In this document: one piece after another, positions 55,514 through 64,000 of the stretch | Layout: each line of letters begins with the position of its first letter | Position numbering within the stretch: position 1 is the stretch's first letter | Source of the DNA: Acephala macrosclerotiorum | Lineage: Eukaryota > Ascomycota > Leotiomycetes > Helotiales > Mollisiaceae | Reading direction: 5' to 3' | DNA: 64,000 nucleotides | NCBI GenBank assembly: GCA_014904845.1 | Contig: MU119411.1 | Location: 1 to 64,000, forward strand | Made by a program: the position numbers and the translations under genes | The notes under the pieces: model-generated | Told to the model about the DNA's origin: nothing | What the model saw: the letters and a program-made list of their open reading frames with translations, nothing else | The model's database searches: none

Positions 55514-57663
55514 ATGGAATCCAATGCAGAAACTAGTAGTAAGCGCAAGGCTGACGCGATTTCGCCGACACGAGGAGATTTCAGTCAATCAACAGCAATT
55601 GCCAACGGCCGCAAGAGACGTGGTAATTTGAATTATGGCAAGTCACCAACTTCAAGGTTACGTGTAGCAAATTGCTGATCGAGAAAGGTAAAATCGTGAC
55701 ATTTGCCGATGAAGAAGACGAGCAAGACTCTCTTATCTCGAACGAAGAAGAGGACGAAAACGAACAAAACTCTCCCATCTCGGACGAGGAAGAGGATGAA
55801 GACGAAAAAGACTCAGAGGATATGGGAGACAACAACGAAGAGGAAGATTCTGACGAGGAGATGGATGCGTTCGAGCGTGACTTCTACGGCGATTTCGACG
55901 ACGAAGAGGAATATATGGGCCCGGAGGAGACAGAAGTCGAGCAGAAGGAACACTGTCTAGGTGATCAAAAGCTCGCCTTCAAAATATTCCTGGCAGAAGA
56001 TGAAGGCCACGACGACGAGTTTACACACTGGATGCAGACCATACGTGTTCACTGCAGCTACGAAGGAAAAGATATTGGACGAGGTTTCGGTCGGTACGTC
56101 CAGAGAGATAGAATTCGAGACAGTTTCTGGAGAGATATGGAGGGGCCTTGCCAGGAACTTTCCCGGATCGCTTTCCAATTGTTCGACCGCTATGGTCGTC
56201 TCAGGAAGGAACTGAAGGATCACCCAATCCAGAAAGGGACCGGAGTTTGGGGTTCTGAGCTTGACCTCGAATCATTTTTTGTCATCGAGTATTTGCTTAT
56301 TGATAAAGAGTGGCGTCGCAAGGCAATCGGGGCTAAAATCGTCACCTACCTCATCGAGAAATCTCGAGCAAGAAGCAGACACCCGCAATTTTCTCTTGTG
56401 GCACCTGGCTGGCTCACCCGCGATATCGAGTCGGACATTCGGGGCAAGACGAAAGACGAACAACGAGAGATTAAAGTTCGTGCAATTGATAATGCAGTAT
56501 CGTTTTATCGCTCGCTCGGCTTTCGTCGGATTGGTGCATCTGGCTGCTTTGGCCTCGCAACAGAAACAACCCACCCAGCGCGTGCAATCCTGCCAACTGA
56601 TGACTTCGATCCGGCCGTAGAAGAGCCGGATGTTGATGAAGACCCAGAACATGAAAGTTTTGCAGATCGGGTTGTAGATCAGAATCGAAAGTCCTGGCGC
56701 CTGGAGCTATTAAAAGATAGACTTCCACTTCACCATGCCACCATCACCCTCCCCGACAGCGAGTGTGTAGAATTCTTCAGGGCTTGGAAGACAGGTGACA
56801 ACCCGGCCGATGAGTGGACAAAAGCGGACCGATATTCCAACAATGTCTTGCATATTGCAGCTTGTGAACTCAAAGTCCAAACCGTCCGTTGGTTGATCGA
56901 TGATTCAGGTGAGGGTCAGATCCTCAGCTTGGCTAGAAATGTGAAAGGGCACACTCCAATCGAAGAGCTCGAATCCAACCTGGAAACCAAGAGAACTAGG
57001 CGAGACCGTGGAATGATGACAGTTGACATATCGGATAACTTCTCTGGTTTCGCTCCAGAAGCTATCAACTGTCTAGCAGCTCTGCGGAGCTTGGGTAATC
57101 CTTCTCAAATCCAGTATGCTCAACTTAAGTTTGGATGCACATGCGGCTTGTGCATCGACGGGTTTCTATCGCCGCGTATGAGCCTTGCGCTGTTGTGCCA
57201 AGCAGAAGTTACACACGACATGTTGAACGAAGACGTCGAAGATGGAGACACGTGGCGGATGATGCATGGTGACTTAATTACCCATGTGGCTCCAGACATT
57301 CAGCGAAACTTCGCCACGAACAAGTCATATCGACAAGGCTTCGCCAATATCTTTCACCATGCTGCTACTACCTTGCGTAATAACAGATCCCCAACTATTC
57401 TCAATGTCTTGAATGAATGTATGGATGCTAGCGAGTGGCCTCCTCATACCAAGAACTTCCTTCAGAGAGGAGGCAAGCCTGAGAGTGTGTTGAGAATTAT
57501 GTTTGAGAACACCCGAAATCAGGATGAGTGGGCTGGAGACGGCAGTCACATGGAGGTCCTTGAGGGCCAGGTCAGGGCCTTGCCAGAGTGTCGGAATGAC
57601 CATGAATTCGGATTTGCGGCTTTGGCTTGCGGAATACCAGATCTGACGCATTTGTATGGATAG
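55514..57663 (+). CDS. large acidic protein with GNAT-like and ankyrin-like regions
   Basis: Two exons (55514-55622, 55688-57663; 65-bp intron) give 694 aa. The 55514 start adds MESNAETSSKRKADAISPTR, a basic, nuclear-signal-like N-terminus (GRKRRG), which the long ORF alone would miss. Residues about 45-120 are an acidic Glu/Asp tract. A GNAT-like acyltransferase fold follows, with IEYLLIDKEWRRKAIGAKIV (the acetyl-CoA-binding region) and DNAVSFYRSLGFRRIGASGC. The C-terminal half has an ankyrin-like unit (NNVLHIAACELKVQTVRWLI) and a CTCGLCIDGFLSPRMS cysteine segment. The combination is common in plant-associated and saprotrophic ascomycetes. Function is unknown. Confidence 0.8.
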
Positions 57664-57754
57664 AGAAACTAGATGAATGAACTGCAAATTAACTCCCAAC
57701 CACGGAATTTCATCCCATGACTGGGCATCTTAGGATCTGGTTCAAAATTCGCCC

Positions 57755-59069
57755 ATGGCCAAAGCAAAACGACAGTCCTTCCACAAGGGTTTTATGCGAA
57801 TGATGAGAGGGAGAGAATCATGGCCTCTGGTATTGAATATTCAGCTGGTGTTGCTACCAGGACAATCATCAATTATTCAAAGTCGAGTTGCGCCTCCTGG
57901 TTATGTCGTCGAGGATCCGAAAGCGCCAAAACGATCAAGTTCAAGATTATCACGAAGGAAGAGTACACTCTCGCAGGAAATCATAAACTCACTAACGGAT
58001 CCAGACGTGCCTTAAATAGCCCATCGCGGAACTCTGCACCGGGGATCGACATCGGAGACTCAGTTATCAACAATACTGAGATCGACTTCTCGACGACTCA
58101 AGGCAGCACATAGACGGTCTCGCACTTGGGGGACTTCGATTCAGCACTTGTCAGGAGCAGAGTTTTACTCTGCGGGTGTCCCCTACGAACCTGTAGCTCC
58201 TAGAGAGCTTAATCTGCTCTGCAGATTGGATTGAGCAGCTTGCGAGTTGCAATAAGATCCTAGAGCTGAGACTGAATCACGATAATGGGCGAAGAAGCTT
58301 CTTTATCGATATTCTCTCGCGGTCTCGAGTCTCGAGTCTTTGCTACTATGGCCTTTTCTACTTACCGCAAGCTCGACTGCGCTCGAATTACGACTCGATC
58401 AATTGTATCGGCATATTGCTCTCTCACGGTGCTACATTTTTCTTTTAGCTGGGCCTCTATCTATATACACCTGCGAAGATATTTATACTCGGATTGGCAG
58501 ACACTACGATAAAGAATTAAGGGCGAGGACACAAGTTTTTAGAGGAGAAAAAAGAAGGCACTGCGAGTAGAGAGGTAACTATATGTCTAAGTTCACAAGA
58601 GAAAGGAATACTGTGATTGGAGAGAGAGAAGAGGGAGAGAGAAAAGAAGAGAGAGAAGAAAAGAGAGAGCTCGAGAGAGATTGGTACTGAGTCTTTCTAC
58701 ACGCCGTCGCTACTATAAAAAAGACTTAGAATACTATTGCTAGGTCTGTCTAAGGAGACCTTTAACGCGAGGTAACTCTGTCGGGCCCTCTGAGATCTAG
58801 CTCTAAAGGTTCTAAGGGCCTCTCTACAGTTGGCACACATTCTCTGGTGGTGCCTATCTCAATTGGCGGAGAAAAGTCACAGTCGCTACTTTTTAGCCCG
58901 CGTATACTCAAAATGCTTTCATTAAAGTTTACTTGATCGTAGAGTTTTTCCCCTTGGGGTTTTTGACATCTACAATATCCTGTACATAAGTCCTTTGCTT
59001 AGCACGTCTCTATGCCCCCTGGGAGGCTCTGTAGCATAGCAAAGCTATGCTCTCTAGACGTAAATCAAT

Positions 59070-59100
<31 letters not shown>

Positions 59101-59688
59101 CGGTCTCGCACTTGGTCGGCATCCAAGATCACCTCCATTGGAGAGACCTCCTAACCGGCCTGGAAAACTTGCAACCGAAAGTCGTGAAGCTCTTGTCAGC
59201 AAACGATCCATCGCAGGATCCATTTGTGATTAATATTGGAGGCGGAGTTTAAGTTTACCGAAAAGAAGTCTAGGAAATTGCTTTCAATCAGTCCTCCACG
59301 TCCAAACTCTCCGACCCCTTCGGGCGATTCTTGTGGTGGTCTATATGCTGTGGAGACTCCGGATCTTGTGATCCCCTCCTCGGTCACTTCTCCCAGCAAG
59401 AACGGTTTGCGTGGTGAAAGGCGACACAGGATTTATCTCTCGACTGGAAGTGCAAAGGATATTTCTATGATGATTCATAACGACTGCAGACCTCCTCCTG
59501 AGGCAGTCGGTGGCCCAGATCCTCCTGAAAAGAAGAAAAGTCTGCTTATCCCTCAACGAATTGCTTTGGCAAGTGATCCATTCTATTCATCCGTGAAGAC
59601 TTCGAAGCCAGTCATTCCAAATGCCCAGATCCAAGGACCGAGACCACAACAACCACTCTACATCCGCAAAGCTAGGGTCGGGTAAGCA
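57755..59688 (+). pseudogene. gene remnant split by a retroposon insertion
   Basis: Upstream of the insertion two overlapping frames are open (57755-58015 with an ATG, and 57820-58113: IDIGDSVINNTEIDFS). Downstream the sequence is open in short pieces (to 59233: HPRSPPLERPPNRPGK; 59236-59685: KLLSISPPRPNSPTPSGD). The composition is protein-like but no piece has both start and stop, and I recognise no family. The pieces flank a (CAA)n-tailed element with a target duplication at 58114 and 59100. It is a broken gene of unknown function. Confidence 0.4.
58114..59115 (+). mobile_element. 5'-truncated LINE fragment with (CAA)n tail and 16-bp TSD
   Basis: 58130-59099 is flanked by ACGGTCTCGCACTTGG (58114-58129 and 59100-59115). 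The right end is a run of about ten CAA units following CTCTAGACGTAAATCAATA. A simple-repeat tail plus a 16-bp direct repeat is the mark of target-primed reverse transcription, and the body would be the 3' part of a Tad-like LINE or a SINE. No reverse-transcriptase ORF remains. A GA-rich tract lies at 58618-58680. Part of it (58341-58410) has a RIP-converted sister copy at 62115-62184. Confidence 0.88.
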
Positions 59689-60057
59689 GAGTTAAGGTGC
59701 TGGAGAGCATGCGCGGACGTTGGGTGAATGCCGTGATCGCAATTGTAGACTATTTTGTGTTGGAATAGCACCCAACTCCCCTTCTCTGTCTAAGGCTTTA
59801 GGTTTACGCGACATTTCAAGAACGTGACCGAGTAATCCCAGCAGAGGTGTGAGTAGCGCCAGAGCAGACAGCGACGCTGACTAGCCGCGTTGGAAGCGGA
59901 AAGGAAAAATTGTCGTCTGAAATTACCATATTAAAGTTTTTACTCTTCCTCCTAAACACTTGAAAACGTGTAGATATCAAGTCTACTACCATTTAAGTGA
60001 ATTGTTGAAGCCATAGGCTTTTTCAGCTTTGAAGTCGGTCCCCTCCTATTTTACGCA
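59689..60057. other. intergenic, APH gene promoter
   Basis: 369 bp. No gene or repeat recognised. Confidence 0.5.
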
Positions 60058-61364
60058 ATGGAGAGTAAAGCCCTGGAGTTGATATCCGTCCCTGACAACA
60101 TTTCTCGTAAGTCCTGCCCTAAGCTACCTTCAAATTCGGTCATCGGCGCACACTGACAGCGGTCTAGAAAATGACAAAGCCTTTTCAGGGTATCAGTGGA
60201 CTTATTTCTCTTCTTTACCAGAAGGTCCGCTTCGCTCACGGGCCGAGCTGTTTTTAGCATCCGTGAATTGGCCTGCACTCCTAGATTACGCAGCCAAGAC
60301 GCGGAATGGAATCAACTGCATGCTCCTTCCGGATATTGGCCTTGGCTACAACCACATGGTTCGAATTGTCGAATTTGCAGATCAAACCCGATGGGTGGCG
60401 CGACTCCGAATGCCTCCTCTAGCAAAATCTGGTTCTAATGAAGACGCTCTCAAGACCATAATGAATTGTGAATTCAACGCAATTTCTCTTGTGCGACGAA
60501 GGACCACAATATCTGTCCCCCAAATCCACGCATTTGAGGTGAAAAGTGATTGCAGCATCAAAGCACCATTCATGTTAATGGACTGTTTGGAGGGTAATGT
60601 TGGAATAGATTTGGGCATGAAAATACCGCCTGAATATAAGCAAGCCTTTTTGAGCAGTCTAGCAAAGATCCATGTAGGTAAAGCGACTTGTATTCAGAGC
60701 ACATACGGATAACTAATTGAATTGTTCTCTGCCCTAGGTCCAGCTATCCGCAGTACAGCTGCCGAAGATCGGGACAATTGTCTCCATGAATAAGGACAGC
60801 ACGTACCAGCAAGGCCCAATACCAGGGCTGGGGGGCCCCTTTGACACAGCAACCGAGTTCTTCAAAGCATGGGCGGCCAAAGCTGAATTTGGTATGTCCG
60901 ACGAGCAACTACGAGCAGCATCTGGCCTATGCGCTGCCGAAATTATTCCCTCGGTCACCTCCTTCCCAAAATCTATCAATAAGCTAGCTGGTAGACTGTC
61001 TGTCCACGATCATGGCCCATTTCCTCTCTGCCATGGTGACTTTGGCCACAACAATGTCATTGTTGATGATAAATATCACGTCCTCGGCATAATTGACTGG
61101 GAAACGGCTTTCGCTGGGCCGTGGGAGGTATTTGGAGATTTCCCTTTGACTCTTTCGACAGTTCCACCTGCTATGGATGCACCATGGAACTACGATAAAG
61201 AAGGCTCTCCCAAGAGTACTGACCTGATACGAAAGTTTGCGGACCAGAAAGACTATATCGCGGCTGTGAGACAGGAGGAGAATAGAAGCGATGGAAATAG
61301 CGACAACGCTAATGGATTCAAAAAGACAGCAATTGGCAACTGCGATGAGGCTGTATCAAAATAG
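60058..61364 (+). CDS. APH-family (aminoglycoside phosphotransferase-like) kinase, frameshifted C-terminus
   Basis: Three exons (60058-60106, 60168-60673, 60738-61364) give 393 aa. The kinase-like fold shows NHMVRIVEFADQTRWVARLR (nucleotide-binding region), the catalytic CHGDFGHNNVIVD (His-x-Asp and the distal Asn) and the metal-binding LGIIDWETAFAGPWE. These fungal APH proteins phosphorylate unknown small molecules and do not imply drug resistance. After about 61270 the reading frame diverges from family sequence and stops at 61364. In the +1 frame the sequence instead reads LMDSKRQQLATAMRLYQN and KVGWYSKLIDEFLS to TAG at 61410, the expected C-terminus. A 1-nt deletion or 2-nt insertion has probably occurred near 61275. 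Confidence 0.85.
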
Positions 61365-61410
61365 AAAGGTTGGATGGTACTCCAAATTGATCGATGAGTT
61401 TCTCTCATAG

Positions 61411-61905
61411 GTAATCTCCTAAAATCTGTTGGTTAGAGGCAACTCATTTCCATTGCATGAAAAATAGACTGTGGGCCGAAATCTCATCAATGCCATTTCA
61501 TACCTTGTCAGCATGGTTGTGATGGGCAGGATTGGTTTGGTCAATATTGCCATGGCTGGCTCAGAGTGTTCAAGCCATGCTCAGGAATGCTAGCGGATTT
61601 AAAGATATTCCTTGATAATCTCTCAGACCGCCTCGTAAATAGAATTACAAAATACATGTGGTAATAACAGACACTGTGCGAAAAGCTCTTAACGAACGCA
61701 TTTTAACGAATCCTTTCCTAGCCTTGGATCTTTCCTACACCCACGTAGAGCTAATTCTGCATACCGCGTTCACGTATTTTTTCGCGCTTGACTTGTTACG
61801 GCTCGGCCGGTAGTAAGTAGTGTAAACACTTTCAACGGAATCGGCCAGCTCAGGCGCCGGGCCCGCGACCATATTAACGAAAACTTGAGCTGACGTTGCG
61901 TTATA
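61411..61905. other. intergenic, transition to AT-rich block
   Basis: About 500 bp of normal composition without a gene. It ends abruptly at the AT-rich block near 61905. Confidence 0.5.
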
Positions 61906-62920
61906 AATTGTAATACTATTTAATAATTTAATTAATATATTACAAATGTTAAAAAATTTCGATTTAATATTTATTAAAAATAAAGTTTTATTTTGCGAGT
62001 ATTTCTTACGAATTTATAATTTTTAAAAAATTTAATTTATTTTGCAAATTGAATTAAACAGTTTACGAATTATAATAAAATTTTATTAATATTTTTTTAC
62101 GATTTCAAGTTTTTATTATCGTAGTTTTTTTTTATTTATTATAAGTTCGATTGTACTCGAATTATAATTCGATTAATTATATTTTTATTTATTTATATTC
62201 AAATTAATAAATATTATAATACGAGTATTATTTATATTTATTTTTATTATTTTTTATTTTTTAACGATTTTATATAAATTTTAAAATAATTTAAAATAAT
62301 TATATTAATATTTAATTAATAAATAAATAAAATTATATAATAATTTTATTTCTTATTAAAATATATAATATTAATATAAATTTAAATTATTTATTATTAT
62401 TTATAATATATATTATAAAATTAAATTATTTTAAATATAATATAAATCGAATTTAATATATTATAAATTGGATTTTTAATATTTTTTATTATTATATAAA
62501 AATATTATTAATAAATAAATAAAAATTATAAAAGTTTTAATTAATACGTATTTTTATATATTATAAAATATTACGTATTACGTATTAATAAACTAATTAA
62601 ATTCGTATTTAAAATCGATTTAAGTTTATTATAAATATAAAAATTTATTTTTTATTTAATAATTTTAATACAAATTTTAATTTGATTTAAATTCGATTTT
62701 TAATATTTATTTTCGATTTTTAATATTTGTTTTCGATTTTCGACGTTTAATATTTTATAATTTTTTTTTTTTTTTAAATATAATATAAATCGAATTTTAA
62801 TATTTTTATAATTATATAAAAATATTATTAATAAATAAAATTTTTTTTTTTTATAAAAATTTAATTTAATAATTAATTAATTAATCGACAATATATTTCC
62901 ATATAAAAAACTTTCTTATT
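61906..62920. repeat. RIP-degraded AT-rich block
   Basis: About 1 kb of nearly pure A/T, residual C/G mostly in CpG, no ORFs. 62115-62184 is a RIP-converted sister of LINE sequence 58341-58410. 62380-62530 and 62773-62831 match the block at 120-260, including a perfect match of about 58 bp to 183-241. The block ends only about a dozen bases from the stop codon of the transporter gene. Confidence 0.88.
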
Positions 62921-62932
62921 CCGGTTTTTATT

Positions 62933-64000
62933 TTACTCATTTAAACTCTTTGCTTTTTCAAACAATCCCTCATCGTGAGTTGCATCCTCGCCCAACTCGT
63001 TCTGGGTCTTGGGTCCATTCTCCGACCTGAAAATATCGCTCTCGGACACAGGTGAGAAGACCTTGCCCCATCGGAAGCAGACGAAGTCATTGGCAGTGAC
63101 CATGACACTCCTGAAGTTCTCCTTGACCAACTGCGATGTCGGCTGACTGAAGATGATATCAATCTCTTCCAGGGTCTTATTCTTGGTCTCTGGCATGAAT
63201 AGCAATTGGTAGATCCAACCCAGAACTGCGATACCACCGTAGAACCCAAGAGTGAGACCAATCTTGGACATCGCTTCTTGCATCTGCGAGAAGAAGTAGG
63301 TGACGAGGAAGGAACAAAGGAAGAGCATGACATCTGTTGACTCCATACCGTAAGAACGGAGATACGTTGGGAAGACCTCAGCTGGAATGACCCAAGTCAA
63401 AGTGGAGTATGAACCAAAGAAACCTTCGTAGATGATCAATCCGGTGATGTAAGCACCTTGAGCGCCTCCGACATTCGTGGTTGGGTTGATGAGGTATGAG
63501 CATCCGATAATGATAAGACCGATGAAGAACCCTGGAAGCATAGCACAAGCCCAGAATCGTCTACCGAACTTCTCCATGTAGAGACAAGCCGGGATGGTAC
63601 CGATCAACAACGAAGCTCCACCGACGAGGGACATGAAGACGGACTGCTTGTCGTTGAATCCGACCTGGGACATCAAGGTGGCCATGTAGTACTGAATGGC
63701 GTTGATACCAGTGAATTGTCCCAAGAAGATCATGATGTTGGCGTAGATGATAGCTCTGCGGGCACGGGGAACGGTGAAGAAGTCCAACCAAACGAAGCGC
63801 TTCTTGGCACCAGCCTGTTCCTGCACCAAGAACTCATCTGCAACAGAATGCTTCATGATGAAGAATTCCATCTTGGCCTCGGGCTCCTCGCCACGGATTT
63901 GCTTCCATACATGATATGCTTCGATCGTTCGTCCTTTATGCATGAGGAAACGGGGAGATTCGGGCATGAACAGGATACCGAAAAACATGAGCGTCGAGAA
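62933..64000 (-). CDS. MFS sugar transporter, 3' part (cut by window edge)
   Basis: The frame is open from the right edge to TAA at 62933, so this is the C-terminal ~355 residues with the start outside. It shows the sugar-porter signatures PESPRFLMHKGR after helix 6, GQFTGINAIQYYMATLMSQVG in helix 7, MEKFGRRFW, and PETKNKTLEEIDIIF after the last helix. Six hydrophobic segments fit the second half of a 12-helix transporter, and the tail is cytoplasmic and charged. The substrate is not determinable. No intron is seen in this part. The AT-rich block begins directly behind the stop. Confidence 0.95.
   Translation of the reverse strand, partial: FSTLMFFGILFMPESPRFLMHKGRTIEAYHVWKQIRGEEPEAKMEFFIMKHSVADEFLVQEQAGAKKRFVWLDFFTVPRARRAIIYANIMIFLGQFTGINAIQYYMATLMSQVGFNDKQSVFMSLVGGASLLIGTIPACLYMEKFGRRFWACAMLPGFFIGLIIIGCSYLINPTTNVGGAQGAYITGLIIYEGFFGSYSTLTWVIPAEVFPTYLRSYGMESTDVMLFLCSFLVTYFFSQMQEAMSKIGLTLGFYGGIAVLGWIYQLLFMPETKNKTLEEIDIIFSQPTSQLVKENFRSVMVTANDFVCFRWGKVFSPVSESDIFRSENGPKTQNELGEDATHDEGLFEKAKSLNE

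Noticed and set aside
59070..59100. (CAA)n run as a polyglutamine/polyasparagine coding repeat
   Set aside because: It lies exactly at the 3' end of an insertion bounded by a 16-bp direct repeat, so it is a retroposon tail rather than part of a protein.

Overview
The window comes from a filamentous ascomycete (Pezizomycotina; I would guess Leotiomycetes, but that is inference). The signs are many small introns of about 45-120 bp with GT..AG ends and CTAAC/CTGAC branch sites, fungal-specific families (NACHT and HET-domain proteins, fungal HNH, DUF3425 bZIP, Af470-like monooxygenase, Csi2, Big1), and long AT-rich tracts with the C-to-T/G-to-A signature of repeat-induced point mutation (RIP). 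All gene models were spliced by hand and reading phase was checked across every junction.

Layout. 1-676 is a RIP-degraded AT-rich block. 1.6-21.9 kb is a gene-dense core: an S/T-rich single-pass membrane protein, TRM112, SET1 (1273 aa), a secreted S/T-rich protein, a securin-like nuclear protein, tropomyosin, RRP17, BIG1, the nine-exon FCF1 (nearly invisible as ORFs) and CSI2. Several pairs share short divergent promoters.

22.6-30.9 kb is an accessory island. It holds a NACHT STAND protein whose ankyrin-like tail lies behind two tandem in-frame TAA codons, a fungal HNH endonuclease-like gene, and a full-length decayed HET-domain gene that carries a 207-bp MITE. It is bounded by a dispersed repeat (25.87-26.2 kb) and a TIR element with an apparent 9-bp target duplication.

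31.5-41.7 kb looks like a metabolic locus: two paralogous bZIP/DUF3425 regulators flank an aldehyde dehydrogenase, followed by a class I methyltransferase, a broken GNAT gene and a membrane-anchored Af470-like (DUF4188) protein. 44.23-46.31 kb is a hAT-type element with 19-bp TIRs and a perfect 8-bp target duplication, followed by a decayed gene interrupted by a TA-flanked MITE.

48.5-64 kb holds a 2OG-Fe(II) oxygenase, DED1 with an outsized 381-bp intron that carries a zinc-finger ORF, a degenerate ~170-bp tandem repeat, a GNAT/ankyrin-like protein, a gene remnant split by a (CAA)n-tailed LINE 3' fragment, an APH-family kinase with a frameshifted C-terminus, a 1-kb RIP block and the 3' part of an MFS sugar transporter that runs off the right edge. 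No tRNA, rRNA or CRISPR array was seen. I did not find a clearly new molecular system. The most informative material is the before/after RIP copies, the tandem-stop NACHT gene and the mobile elements inside decayed immunity-type genes.
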